Positions 1 to 8,315 are shown, counted from the stretch's first letter. The stretch is DNA of 64,000 nt from Actinoplanes sp. SE50/110 (GCF_900119315.1 NZ_LT827010.1:470001-534000); one strand, 5' to 3'. The notes: generated from the sequence alone by a model not told the origin. Translations and numbers: made by a program.

Positions 1-570
1 GATGGTGCGCCGCAGCACCGACTCGTCCACCATCACCAGGATCTCCAGCTGCCCGGACGCCGCCCGGGGAAGCAGTGAGTCCCGCCGCAGCCGGCGCGCC
101 TCGATGCGGCGGCCGATCTGCTCGGCGCTCAACTCGTCCTCGAAGCGGGTCATCAGGGCGCTGGCGTAACCGGGCGTCTGCAGATGCCCGGGCACGTAAT
201 AGATGGAGTACGAACGGATCTCGGTGGACTCGTTCTCGTACTCCACGAGCTTGCGGGTCGCGTCGGTGAGGCCGTCCCGGAAATCGGGGGTCTGATACCA
301 CGCCGCGCGCTGCTTGGCTCGCGCGATCCGGGTGTCCGCGAGCAACGCGGTCACCTCGGCCCGATCCCGGATGCCGAGCAGGCTCAGCAGCGGGCGGAGA
401 TCGTTCGGGGAGATCGAGACGTCACCGTTCTCGATCCGGATTACCTTACTGAGTGACCACTCCATCGCCTCAGCCACATGCAACTGGGTGAGGTCGGCTC
501 GCTCCCGCGCTTCGCGGATGGCGAGCCGTACGCGCCGGCGCGCGACAGTGGGTGAGTCACCCTCAGCCAT
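1..570 (-). CDS. XRE-family HTH regulator with DUF5753 domain (3' end cut by window start)
   Basis: Only the first 190 codons are in the window; the frame is open to base 1. The N-terminus (about residues 15-70) is a Cro/C1-type HTH, and the rest matches the start of the DUF5753 ligand-binding-like domain. The ATG at 570 has a GAAGG ribosome site just upstream. By eye it is a close paralog of the complete regulator at 2103-3020, with near-identical HTH residues. Such proteins are DNA-binding regulators usually paired with a small DUF397 partner; none is visible beside it here. A motif shared with the paralog lies 120 nt upstream. Family confident, target unknown. Confidence 0.9.
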   Translation of the reverse strand, partial: MAEGDSPTVARRRVRLAIREARERADLTQLHVAEAMEWSLSKVIRIENGDVSISPNDLRPLLSLLGIRDRAEVTALLADTRIARAKQRAAWYQTPDFRDGLTDATRKLVEYENESTEIRSYSIYYVPGHLQTPGYASALMTRFEDELSAEQIGRRIEARRLRRDSLLPRAASGQLEILVMVDESVLRRTI

Positions 571-689
571 GAGACCTTCATCGTTGAAGTAGTCGAACTG
601 AGCCTGTTTGGTGCCCTGGCGTCTGCCCTCGCCAAGTTGCTACCTCGCTGACTGATTAGTGGCAATCAGCGAGGTCGCGGACATCCTAG

Positions 690-706
690 TACTGTCCTAT
701 CAGAAC
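690..706 (-). promoter_or_regulatory. Conserved motif upstream of XRE regulator, copy 1
   Basis: The 17-bp block TACTGTCCTATCAGAAC (+ strand) is identical to one at 3085-3101 upstream of the paralogous regulator. Read on the minus strand it contains TAGGAC and is followed by a further TAGG in both copies, so it may be a shared promoter or operator. Function is inferred only from conservation and position. Confidence 0.6.
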
Positions 707-766
707 GAGACGTGCCAGGTGGGGTTTTGGTTCAGATCGCCGGGTCACCCGTTAGGAAAAAGCTGG

Positions 767-1204
767 TCAGGCGGCAGCCAGGCCGTAGCCCCAGGGGGTG
801 CGGCGACCATCTTCCATGGCTCGGCGCAGGGCCCGGCCGACCTGATTGAACACCCGCACGTCGCCGGAGGAGTAAAGGACCACGGCGCTGCCGTGATACT
901 GCGCGTGGAGCTCCCATCGGCGACGCTCCCGCCAGGAGAAGGCGAGGACCGGGCCGATGATCGCGAGGAAGCCGATTACGTAGAGTGTCGGGTCGGCGAG
1001 CAGGGTCCACCCGGCGGCGACGGCCAGCAGGGCGCCGGCGGCGAGATGCGGAGCGTACGGACGGGTGCGCGCGGGCGACTGGACCAACCCGACATGCCGC
1101 AGATCCGCAATGGCGAAGATCAATGACTCCGGCGCGGTGTGCCAGGTGAAGAGAGCGTCGGTGACTTCGGCGTCCGACCCACTGTAGTAGGTGCGTGTGC
1201 TCAT
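767..1204 (-). CDS. DUF6232-like small membrane protein
   Basis: The 145-residue protein starts at an ATG with a good AGAAGGAG site; an upstream in-frame start would add 41 poor-quality residues. It begins with a soluble segment (MSTRTYYSG...), has two hydrophobic helices at about 53-70 and 73-90, and ends in a charged cytoplasmic tail (110-145). This layout resembles DUF6232 proteins of actinomycetes, whose function is unknown. It lies between the regulator promoter motif and a hairpin that sit close together in the paralogous locus, so it looks inserted into (or lost from) one copy. Family call is moderate. Confidence 0.7.
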   Translation of the reverse strand: MSTRTYYSGSDAEVTDALFTWHTAPESLIFAIADLRHVGLVQSPARTRPYAPHLAAGALLAVAAGWTLLADPTLYVIGFLAIIGPVLAFSWRERRRWELHAQYHGSAVVLYSSGDVRVFNQVGRALRRAMEDGRRTPWGYGLAAA

Positions 1205-1349
1205 GGCGCACTCCTTCTCGCGGAACCTTGCGAGGTGGAGAAGGCCGGGGCCACGATGGGCTTTCAGGGACCAGACCCGCCTCGCCTGTGCAGCAATCGG
1301 AACGGTCGCGATGGGAACGTCGCGCAAGTACGAAGCGAGGGAGAGGTGG

Positions 1350-1383
1350 ACAACGGCACCCGTTTGCCGCCGGGTGCCGTTGT
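1350..1383. terminator. Hairpin, 13-bp stem (copy 1 of a duplicated element)
   Basis: ACAACGGCACCCG at 1350-1362 pairs with 1371-1383 around an 8-nt loop; a T/C-rich tract follows on the + strand. A similar hairpin with the same core (GGCACCCG / CGGGTGCC) is at 3178-3203. It could be an old terminator; no gene on either strand obviously needs it. Confidence 0.5.
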
Positions 1384-1426
1384 TGTGTCTCTCCCTCTGA
1401 CTCCGCCCTTGTTGCTCTACGCTCAG

Positions 1427-1477
1427 TGAAGCACGCCACGTATCGCACCGCCACCGGTCAGAATGCCATGTTGCAGA
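1427..1477. repeat. Diverged 51-bp block, copy 1
   Basis: Aligns without gaps to 3249-3299 with 36 of 51 bases identical by hand count. The ends are best conserved: AAGCACGCCA on the left, TGCCATG.TGCAG on the right. In one + frame both copies read KHA...A..QxAMxQ, so a vanished small gene is possible. Confidence 0.5.
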
Positions 1478-1616
1478 TTACGGAGAACCCCGCGACGGAC
1501 CCGGCGTGTGGTTTCCGGCACGCGTGACGGCGTTTCATCGCTCCCACCACCGGGTAGGCCAACCGAGGATGCCGCGACGAGCCTGTATTTGCGCAGGTAA
1601 AGGAGGGCGAAACCGG

Positions 1617-2075
1617 ATGGAGAGCCGATTGAGGATCGCCGGGCAGGCGGTACAGCCCGTCCTGGTGATGTTCCCACTGGGCCTGTTCGCCATGGCCGTT
1701 TTGTTCGATCTCGCCGATTTGCTCGGGGGGCCTAACATCCTTGGCGCACTGGCGTACTGGAACGTCGCCGCCGGACTGGTCGTCGGCGTACTGGCCGCGC
1801 TGGCCGGGGCGATCGACGTGATGTTCCTGCGCCGCCCGCAGGCGCGCCGGCTGGGCGCGCTGCGCACCCTGATCAACATCGGGGTGCTGGTGGTCTTCGC
1901 GGTCGTGCTGATGGTCCGCGTCCGCGCTCCGGAGCGGGTGGCCGGCGGCGGACTGTTCATGATCGAGCTGCTCGCGCTCGGGCTGGCCGGTTTCGGCGCC
2001 TGGTTCACCAGCGAGCTCGCCAACGGGCGGACCCCGGCGTTCGCCCGCGCGGCGGCCGGCGCCCGCGACTTCTGA
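1617..2075 (+). CDS. DUF2231-type four-helix membrane protein
   Basis: The 152-residue protein starts at an ATG with AAAGGAGGG about 9 nt upstream. It has four hydrophobic helices (about 15-36, 46-70, 83-101, 113-132), the first following a QPVLVMFPLG segment typical of DUF2231 proteins, where the early residues resemble the family HP.L..FP.. motif. A basic loop (LRRPQARR) separates helices 2 and 3. Members are predicted inner-membrane proteins of unknown role. It stands alone, transcribed toward the convergent regulator at 2103, with only 27 nt between them. Confidence 0.75.
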   Translation: MESRLRIAGQAVQPVLVMFPLGLFAMAVLFDLADLLGGPNILGALAYWNVAAGLVVGVLAALAGAIDVMFLRRPQARRLGALRTLINIGVLVVFAVVLMVRVRAPERVAGGGLFMIELLALGLAGFGAWFTSELANGRTPAFARAAAGARDF

Positions 2076-2102
2076 GCCGGGAGCCGGCGCCCCCCGTTGT
2101 GA

Positions 2103-3020
2103 TCAGTCCGGCAACGGGGGCTGACGACCGTACGCCTCGATCGGGTTCTCCAGGATCTTGATCTGTCGATCGATGAAGGCGAGCGTGGCGGCCTCGTCGG
2201 CCACCTCGTCCCACACCTTGTTCCAGCGGGCGCGGTGTTTCGCCGTCACGTCCCGATCCTCGATCATCTCGTCGCTCAGCCCGGTCTCCCGGTAGAGCAC
2301 CTCGCCCTCACCCAGCACCAGCAGGTCGAAGCTGGCGTTGTTGGTGACCGCGGCGTCCAGCGAGAACGGCACCATCCGCATGGTGATCGTCCCGGCGTCG
2401 ATCAGCCGGCGCAGCTCGCGCAACTGGGCGGCGAAGACCGTGGCGCCGCCGATGGTGCGCCGCAGCACCGACTCGTCGAGCATCACCGCGATCCGCACCT
2501 GGCCGGACTGGGCGCGGGTGAGCAGCGATTCCCGGCGCAGTTTGCGCGCCTCGATCCGGCGGCTCATCTGAGCATCACTGAGCTCGTCCTCGAACCGGGT
2601 CATCAACGCTCTCGCGTAATCCGGGGTCTGCAGCGGACCGGGAATGTAATAGACCGAATAGGACCGCATCTGGGCGGCCTCGTGCTCGTATTCGATGAGT
2701 TTGCGGGTGGCGTCGGTCAGATTCTCCCGGAACTCGGGCAGTTGGAACCAGGCCTGCCGCTGCCGGGTGCGGGCGATCCGGGCATCGCCGATCAGCGCGG
2801 CGACCGTCGGCCTGTCCCGGATGCCGAGGAAGGCGAGCAGCGGGCGCAGATCGTTGGGGGAGATCGAGACGTCACCGTTCTCGATCCGGATCACCTTGCT
2901 GAGCGACCATTCCATCTCGTCGGCGACCTGGAGCTGGGTCAGATCGGCCTTTTCCCGCGCCTCGCGCAGCGCGAGCCGGACGCGCCGGCGTGCGACGGTG
3001 GGTGAATCGCCCTCGGGCAT
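2103..3020 (-). CDS. XRE-family HTH regulator with DUF5753 domain
   Basis: Complete 305-residue regulator. Residues about 15-70 form the HTH (SLSKVIRIENG recognition region); residues 85-295 are DUF5753, with the family features IPG.LQTPDYARAL and an internal VMLDESVLRR. The ATG is preceded by GAAGGA. It is a close paralog of the truncated gene at 1-570. No DUF397 partner gene is adjacent, which is unusual for this class. The 17-bp motif at 3085-3101, 65 nt upstream, is the probable promoter or operator. It may regulate itself or its paralog; there is no direct evidence for a target. Confidence 0.93.
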   Translation of the reverse strand: MPEGDSPTVARRRVRLALREAREKADLTQLQVADEMEWSLSKVIRIENGDVSISPNDLRPLLAFLGIRDRPTVAALIGDARIARTRQRQAWFQLPEFRENLTDATRKLIEYEHEAAQMRSYSVYYIPGPLQTPDYARALMTRFEDELSDAQMSRRIEARKLRRESLLTRAQSGQVRIAVMLDESVLRRTIGGATVFAAQLRELRRLIDAGTITMRMVPFSLDAAVTNNASFDLLVLGEGEVLYRETGLSDEMIEDRDVTAKHRARWNKVWDEVADEAATLAFIDRQIKILENPIEAYGRQPPLPD

Positions 3021-3084
3021 AGGTCCTTCATGTCTGGTCGTCGGTTCTCGGCGAACGGGCGCCCGCCAAGGGTCGTCCCCCTAT

Positions 3085-3101
3085 TACTGTCCTATCAGAA
3101 C
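3085..3101 (-). promoter_or_regulatory. Conserved motif upstream of XRE regulator, copy 2
   Basis: Identical over 17 bp to 690-706. It lies 65 nt before the ATG of the regulator at 3020. On the minus strand it reads GTTCTGATAGGACAGTA followed by ATAGG, so both copies keep a second TAGG after one variable base. Confidence 0.6.
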
Positions 3102-3177
3102 AGCGGCCGCAAGCGCACGGTAGTGACAACCGCACGTGCAGTGCGGACGTGCCGGACAAATGGCCCGGAAAAGGAAC

Positions 3178-3203
3178 CGGCACCCGGTTGCCGCCGGGTG
3201 CCG
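3178..3203 (-). terminator. Hairpin, 10-bp stem (copy 2), possible terminator of the ligase/polymerase operon
   Basis: CGGCACCCGG at 3178-3187 pairs with CCGGGTGCCG at 3194-3203 around TTGCCG. It lies downstream of the polymerase gene ending at 3364, so it could end that minus-strand transcript; there is no U tract. The same core hairpin occurs at 1350-1383. Confidence 0.45.
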
Positions 3204-3248
3204 AACTGCTCCCCGCTACGCATCCGCCCGCGTAGCTCCGGAAATCCA

Positions 3249-3299
3249 GTCAAGCACGCCATCCGGCTGTTCGCCAGCAGACAGAGTGCCATGATGCAG
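3249..3299. repeat. Diverged 51-bp block, copy 2
   Basis: Counterpart of 1427-1477 with identical internal spacing between the two well-conserved ends. The rest of the 3021-3363 gap holds the promoter motif and hairpin listed here, and no supported gene. Confidence 0.5.
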
Positions 3300-3363
3300 G
3301 CTGCCTGCCAGCAGTTCGATTTCCGGCGAGTGGGACGAAGAGTCCACACTACTGCAGACCATT

Positions 3364-4269
3364 TCAAACCGGCACGGCGGGACCCGACTCGAGCAGGCCG
3401 GTCAGCAGGTCACCGTGGGTTTGTGCGCGGTCCAGCGCCTCCGCCGCGGTGAACTGGCGGGCCTCCGCGTCCCCGATGGCCATCGCCTCGGTTTCCGGCC
3501 AGGTCAGCGGCGTCGACGCGGTCGGCGCCGGGCCGGCCCGCAGGGAGTACGGGGTGACCGTGGTCTTGGCCGCGTTGTTCTGGCTCCAGTCGATGAAGAT
3601 CTTTCCCGGCCGCAGCTGCTTGGCCATCTTCGCGGTGATCGACCCCGGCACCAGCCGCGCCAGCTCCTCGGCCACCCGTTTGGCGTACCCGGAGACCACC
3701 CCGGCGTCCTGGGCACCCGAGATCGGGCAGCACAGCTGCATCCCCTTCTTGCCGGACGTCTTCGGGAACGCGGCGATCCCGTCCTCGGCCAGCCGGTCGC
3801 GCATCAGCACCGCCACCGCGGAACACTCGCGCAGCCCGGCCGGCGCCCCCGGGTCCAGATCGACGACCAGCATGTCCGGGTGGGCACCGACCCGCCACTG
3901 CGGGGTGTGCAGCTCGATCGCGGCCAGATTGGCCAGCCAGACCAGGGTGGCCAGTTCGTCGACGACCACGAACTCGACGGTCTCCCGGCTCTTGGTGGAC
4001 CCCGGGACGGGCAGCGTCACCAGGCGCACCCAGTCCGGGGTGCCGGCCGGCTTGTTCTTCTCGAAGAAGTGCGCGCCCTCGACACCGTTCGGATAGCGGA
4101 TCCGGGTGACCGGGCGGTCGCGCAGATGCGGCAGCAGAACCGGGGCGATCCGGGTGTAGTAGTCGATCACCTCGGCCTTGGTCACGCCGGTCGCCGGGAA
4201 CAGCACCTTGTCGAGGTTGGACAGCTCCAGGTCATGGCCGTCCAGGCGGATCGGGATCCGGTCAGGCAT
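3364..4269 (-). CDS. ligD-pol: LigD-type polymerase/primase domain protein (NHEJ)
   Basis: 301-residue stand-alone polymerase domain of the archaeo-eukaryotic primase superfamily, which adds or fills nucleotides at broken ends before ligation. Visible features: N-terminal LSNLDKVLFP typical of the family, the metal-binding DLD at 137-139, SGKKGMQL at 172-179 (nucleotide binding), IFIDW with the third Asp at about 227, and YSLRA at 241-245. The ATG overlaps the end of the upstream ligase gene by 8 nt (ATGCCTGA), so the two are translationally coupled. In mycobacteria these domains are fused in LigD; separate genes, as here, are common in other actinomycetes. Confidence 0.95.
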   Translation of the reverse strand: MPDRIPIRLDGHDLELSNLDKVLFPATGVTKAEVIDYYTRIAPVLLPHLRDRPVTRIRYPNGVEGAHFFEKNKPAGTPDWVRLVTLPVPGSTKSRETVEFVVVDELATLVWLANLAAIELHTPQWRVGAHPDMLVVDLDPGAPAGLRECSAVAVLMRDRLAEDGIAAFPKTSGKKGMQLCCPISGAQDAGVVSGYAKRVAEELARLVPGSITAKMAKQLRPGKIFIDWSQNNAAKTTVTPYSLRAGPAPTASTPLTWPETEAMAIGDAEARQFTAAEALDRAQTHGDLLTGLLESGPAVPV

Positions 4270-5200
4270 CGTCGGTGCACTCCGCGGGCGACTTGTCCGA
4301 GCGCAACCGCAGGAAGCGGGGGAACCGCAGCCGGCGGTCGGGGGTCTGGTTGCCGTACTTGATCTCGGCGACCAGCTCCGGGCGTACCCAGTGGGCGCCT
4401 TTGGCATCCGCGCGCGGCACCGCGCCGGGAGCGAACGGCGAATCCGGTGCGGCGAGCGGCGCCAGCCGGTCGAGCAGATCCCGCTCGGCGACGGCGCCGA
4501 TACCGCCGCCGACCCGGCCCCGGAACGCCAGGCCCGCCGGAGTCGGCACGCCGATCAGCAGGCCGCCGAGCTTGCGCGCGCCCGGGCGCCAGCCGCCGAT
4601 CACATAGTCGCCGGTGCGGTCGAACTTCACCTTGACCCAGTCCGCGGATCGCTGGCCGGGCAGGTACACCGAGTCGGAACGCTTGGCCATCACCCCCTCC
4701 AGCTGGTTCTCCCGGGCGGCCGCCGCGGTGGCCGCGCCGTCGCCGAACGACGGCGGCACCATCCAGCGCTGCCCGGCCAGATCCAGCTCCTCCAGACGCT
4801 CCCGGCGGGCCAGGTAGGGCAGGCCGGTGTAGTCCATGCCGTCCAGGTAGAGCAGGTCGAAGATCAGGTAGGTGGCCGGCAGGGTGACCGCGAGGCGGGC
4901 GGCGCGCTGCCGGTCCCGGACGTGCATCCGCTCGGCCAGCGCGGTGAACGACGGGCGGCCGGCCGCGTCGAAACAGACCATCTCCCCGTCCAGCAGGGTG
5001 CCCTCGGGCAGGTGCAGATCGGCGATCTCCGGGTACGCCGCGGTCACCACCGCCCCGGACCGGGCGTACAGCTCCGGCGGGCCGCCGCTGAACAGTGCGA
5101 GAACGCGCACCCCGTCCCACTTGAACTCGTAGCTCCACTCCGTGCCCACGGGCAGGTCGCCCGCCGTGGCGAGCATCGGGGACAGCGGAGATTCCGGCAC
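4262..5200 (-). CDS. ligD-lig: ATP-dependent DNA ligase (LigD ligase domain, NHEJ)
   Basis: ATP-dependent ligase that seals breaks in non-homologous end joining. Adenylation motif EFKWDG has the nucleotidyl lysine at about residue 27; LLDGEMV (motif III), EGVMAKR (motif IV) and WVKVKF (motif V) follow, then a C-terminal OB fold. From the GTG at 5200 it is 312 residues. The start is uncertain: an ATG at 5254 would add 18 residues (MASVRRLRK...), but neither start has a clear ribosome site. It is divergent from ku, with about 90 bp between, and coupled to the polymerase gene downstream. Confidence 0.93.
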   Translation of the reverse strand: MPESPLSPMLATAGDLPVGTEWSYEFKWDGVRVLALFSGGPPELYARSGAVVTAAYPEIADLHLPEGTLLDGEMVCFDAAGRPSFTALAERMHVRDRQRAARLAVTLPATYLIFDLLYLDGMDYTGLPYLARRERLEELDLAGQRWMVPPSFGDGAATAAAARENQLEGVMAKRSDSVYLPGQRSADWVKVKFDRTGDYVIGGWRPGARKLGGLLIGVPTPAGLAFRGRVGGGIGAVAERDLLDRLAPLAAPDSPFAPGAVPRADAKGAHWVRPELVAEIKYGNQTPDRRLRFPRFLRLRSDKSPAECTDDA

Positions 5201-5291
5201 CCGATCACCATAGGCAAAAGCGTTCACCTTACGCAGGCGTCTCACTGATGCCATTCTGATCAGGTGCCGTGACACCGTTGGGAGATTCCTC

Positions 5292-6209
5292 ATGCGCGCG
5301 ATCTGGAAAGGTGCGGTCTCGTTCGGTCTGGTGTCGATCGCCGTCAAGCTGTACTCGGCGACCGAGGAGAAGGACATCCGCTTCCACCAGGTACACCGCA
5401 CCGACGGGGGACGGATCAAGTATCAGCGGACGTGTTCCGTGGACGGCGAGGCGGTCAGTTACGACGACATCGCCAAGGGGTACGACATCGGCGGCGGAGA
5501 AATGGTGATCTTGACGGATGAGGACTTCGCGGACCTCCCGTTGAGCACGTCCCGCGCCATTGACGTGCTGGAATTCGTGCCGGCCGAGCAGATCGACCCG
5601 ATCCTGTTCGCCAAGTCGTATTACCTCGAGCCCGAAGGTCAGGCGGCCAAGCCGTACGTGCTGCTGCGCGACGCGCTGCGGGATGCCGACCGGGTGGCCA
5701 TCGTCAAGATCGCGATCCGGCAGCGGGAACAGCTCGCCACCCTGCGGGTCCGCGAGGGCGTGCTGGTGCTCAACACCATGCTCTGGCCGGACGAGGTGCG
5801 GGTGCCGGAGTTCGGCTTCCTCGACGACGAGGTCAAGGCGCGGCCGGCCGAGCTGGCGATGGCCAGCTCGCTGATCGACTCGATGGCCGCCGACTTCCAG
5901 CCGGACGAGTTCACCGACAACTACCGGGCAGCGCTTCAGGAGGTGATCGACGCCAAGGTGGAGGGCCGGGAGGTGGTCCAGCCGGAGGAGGCCGAGGAGG
6001 CGGCGCCGGCGGCGGTCGACCTGATGGCGGCGCTGAAGGCGTCGGTGGAGCGGGCCAAGAAGGCCCGGGGTGAGGCCGCCGAGGAGAAACCGGGGAAGAA
6101 GGCGGCTCCGGCCAAGAAGGCGGCTCCGGCCAAGAAGGCGGCTCCGGCCAAGAAGGCGGCTCCCCGAAAATCGGCGGCTTCGGGAAGAGCCGCCAAGAAG
6201 TCCGCCTAG
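5292..6209 (+). CDS. ku: Ku protein, DNA end-binding (NHEJ)
   Basis: Homodimeric Ku ring protein that binds DNA ends and recruits the LigD-type ligase encoded divergently upstream. It starts MRAIWKGAVSFGLV, the classic bacterial Ku N-terminus, after a GGGAG site. The Ku core covers residues about 1-250. The tail (from about 255) is Lys/Ala-rich, including three perfect AAPAKK hexapeptides from an 18-bp tandem repeat; lysine-rich Ku tails in other bacteria are known to affect DNA binding and sliding. Total length is 305 residues. Confidence 0.97.
   Translation: MRAIWKGAVSFGLVSIAVKLYSATEEKDIRFHQVHRTDGGRIKYQRTCSVDGEAVSYDDIAKGYDIGGGEMVILTDEDFADLPLSTSRAIDVLEFVPAEQIDPILFAKSYYLEPEGQAAKPYVLLRDALRDADRVAIVKIAIRQREQLATLRVREGVLVLNTMLWPDEVRVPEFGFLDDEVKARPAELAMASSLIDSMAADFQPDEFTDNYRAALQEVIDAKVEGREVVQPEEAEEAAPAAVDLMAALKASVERAKKARGEAAEEKPGKKAAPAKKAAPAKKAAPAKKAAPRKSAASGRAAKKSA
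6102..6155 (+). repeat. 18-bp tandem repeat in the ku tail (3 perfect units)
   Basis: GCGGCTCCGGCCAAGAAG occurs three times in a row, encoding AAPAKK, followed by a partial unit. Copy number is likely to vary between strains. Confidence 0.9.
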
Positions 6210-6261
6210 ATATTCTTCCTCCCATGTTTTTCGTTCGGGTTTTCCCCTGCGGGGTGGCTCA

Positions 6262-6750
6262 GTGGGATTGACGTGGGCAGAGTCCTATCTGGGCAAGGTG
6301 CGCGCGAGCATCGGCGACACCGACACGATCTTCTTCGTCGGCGCGCGCACCGTGGTCTTCGACGAGCAGGGCCGGCTGCTGCTGATCCAGCGCTCGGACA
6401 ACCACCGCTGGGCCATTCCGGCCGGCGCGATGGAGCTCGGCGAGAGCATGGAGGACTGCGCGGTGCGTGAGCTGTGGGAGGAGACCGGGCTGCGGGCCAC
6501 CTCGCTCACGCCGTACGCGTTCTACACGGCGTACACGTACACCAACGACTACGGGCACACCTACCAGCAGGTGCTGATGAGCTTCGTGGTGCACAGCTGG
6601 GAGGGCGAGCTGCTGCGGCAGACCGACGAGAGCGTGGACGCCGGATGGTTCGCGCTGGACGAGCTGCCCGGCCCCAAATCGTTCGTGCTCGACGAGGCGC
6701 TGGCCGACCTGGAGACCTTCACCACCACTAATCGGCTGGTCATGAAATAG
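6262..6750 (+). CDS. NUDIX hydrolase
   Basis: 162-residue NUDIX protein. The box is complete: G55, E61, and REL.EE.GL at 69-77, giving the Mg-binding helix that cleaves nucleoside diphosphates linked to another group. Substrate cannot be told. The GTG at 6262 was chosen because it follows GGGGTGG and gives a normal-length N-terminus (LTWAESYLGKVR); frames reaching further upstream run into ku. It is 50 nt downstream of ku in the same direction and could be co-transcribed. Confidence 0.9.
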   Translation: MGLTWAESYLGKVRASIGDTDTIFFVGARTVVFDEQGRLLLIQRSDNHRWAIPAGAMELGESMEDCAVRELWEETGLRATSLTPYAFYTAYTYTNDYGHTYQQVLMSFVVHSWEGELLRQTDESVDAGWFALDELPGPKSFVLDEALADLETFTTTNRLVMK

Positions 6751-6774
6751 CCGCGGCGGGCAGGATGGCCGGTT

Positions 6775-8082
6775 GTGACCGACCGCAAACGCCGGCTGAG
6801 CGTGGACCTGACCCCGCTGCGCACCTCCCGGGACTTCCGGCTCGTCTTCGTCAGCGGCGCGGTGACCAGCTTCGGCTCGTTCATCAGCTACGTCACCATC
6901 CCGTACCAGGTGGCGAAGCTGACGAACGACCCGCTGATGGTCGGCCTGATCGGGGTCTGCGAGCTGGCCCCCATCCTGATCATGGCGTTCGTCGGCGGGG
7001 CGCTCGCCGACTACCTCGACCGGCGGCTGCTGGTCCGGGGCAGTGAGGCCGCGCTCGCGCTGATCTGCGGCCTGCTGCTGGTCAACTCGCTGTCCGACAC
7101 GCCGCGGCTGTGGCCGCTCTACGTCTGCGCGTTCCTCACCGCCGCGGTGGCCGGGCTGCAACGGCCGGCGATGAGCGCCATGCTGCCCCGGCTGGTGCGC
7201 TCCGACGAACTGCCGGCCGCGATGGCCCTGCAGTCACTGAGCATGCAGTTCGCCCAGCTGATCGGTCCGTCCCTGGCCGGGCTGCTGATCGCCGCCCTCG
7301 ACCTGCACTGGGTCTACCTGTTCGACCTGTTCACCTTCGCCGTCTCACTGGTCTGTCTGACCATGGTCAAGGCCGTCCCGCCGCCCGCCGAGGCGGACCG
7401 CCCGTCGCTGCGCAGCGTGGCCGACGGGCTGCGCTACGCCGGGTCGCGGCCCGAACTGCTCGGCACCTACCTGGTCGACATCAACGCGATGTTCTTCGGC
7501 ATGCCGTCCGCGCTCTACCCGTTCCTGGCCGAACGGCTCGGCGGCCCGCAGGTGCTCGGCCTGCTCTACGCCGCGCCGGCGGTCGGCTCGCTGATCGCCA
7601 CGGTCGGCTCCGGCTGGACCGCCCGGGTGCACCGGCACGGCCTCATGGTGATCATCGCGGCCGCGCTCTGGGGCGTCGGGATCGTCGGCGTGGGCCTGTC
7701 CCACATGCTCTGGCTGACCCTGTTCTGCCTGGCCTTCGCCGGGGCGGCGGACATGGTCTCCGGCCTCTTCCGGATGATCATCTGGAATCAGACCATCCCC
7801 GACCACCTGCGCGGACGGCTCGGCGGGATCGAGATGCTGTCGTACACCACCGGGCCGCTGCTGGGCCAGCTCCGCTCCGGGCTGATGGCGCGCACCTCGC
7901 TCGGGGTGGGCGGGTCGATCTGGGTGGGCGGCGCGCTCTGCGTGGCCGGCAGCCTGGCGCTGGCCGCGGCGCTGCCCAGGTTCGTCCGGTACGACGGGGA
8001 GCACGGGGTGGCACTCAAGGAGGCGGCCGACGCGGAGTGGGCGGCCGGCGCCGAAGGCCGCGCGGCGGCCGCGGCCGGCTGA
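6775..8082 (+). CDS. MFS transporter, EntS/DUF894-like
   Basis: 435-residue membrane protein with about 12 hydrophobic helices. The N-terminal half resembles EntS-type exporters: LRTSRDFRLVFVSGAVTSFGSF at the first helix and GALADYLDRR after the second, the MFS motif A loop. The C-terminal 25 residues are Ala-rich and cytoplasmic. The GTG start lies 22 nt after the NUDIX gene. Probably a drug or siderophore exporter; substrate unknown. One of several transporters of this subtype in the window (also 26047, 30760, 38467). Confidence 0.88.
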   Translation: MTDRKRRLSVDLTPLRTSRDFRLVFVSGAVTSFGSFISYVTIPYQVAKLTNDPLMVGLIGVCELAPILIMAFVGGALADYLDRRLLVRGSEAALALICGLLLVNSLSDTPRLWPLYVCAFLTAAVAGLQRPAMSAMLPRLVRSDELPAAMALQSLSMQFAQLIGPSLAGLLIAALDLHWVYLFDLFTFAVSLVCLTMVKAVPPPAEADRPSLRSVADGLRYAGSRPELLGTYLVDINAMFFGMPSALYPFLAERLGGPQVLGLLYAAPAVGSLIATVGSGWTARVHRHGLMVIIAAALWGVGIVGVGLSHMLWLTLFCLAFAGAADMVSGLFRMIIWNQTIPDHLRGRLGGIEMLSYTTGPLLGQLRSGLMARTSLGVGGSIWVGGALCVAGSLALAAALPRFVRYDGEHGVALKEAADAEWAAGAEGRAAAAAG

Positions 8083-8206
8083 CCGACGGTGACCGGCTGA
8101 CTGACCGCGGCCGGCTGACTGACTGCGGCCGGCTGACCGACTGTCTGGCTGTCTGGCTGACTGTGACCGACTGACCGACTGACCGGCTGCGGCTGGCTGA
8201 CCATCG
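8080..8206. repeat. Low-complexity CTGAC/CGGCTGAC tract
   Basis: About 125 bp of imperfect GACTGAC / GCCGGCTGAC / GTCTGGCT units directly after the MFS stop codon. No conserved frame. It separates the MFS gene from padR; probably slipped-strand-generated spacer. Confidence 0.8.
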
Positions 8207-8315
8207 GCCGCAGGTCGACCCGCTGCCGTTTGACCTGCGACGACGCGGATGCGGCCGGTGGGCCGCCCCCGCCCCAGCACGGTGATCGAGAACATCGCCG
8301 GCGCGCGGATTTCGA

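Larger units (their letters stand above)
1205..1616. other. Intergenic region with hairpin and block shared with 3178-3299
   Basis: No gene is supported here. It holds a 13-bp-stem hairpin (1350-1383) and a 51-bp block (1427-1477); both have counterparts upstream of the second XRE regulator. The ribosome site AAAGGAGGG of the next gene is at the right edge. Confidence 0.6.

Noticed and set aside
3095..3367. 90-codon minus-strand frame over the shared block
   Set aside because: Not conserved in frame with the other locus and has no ribosome site.
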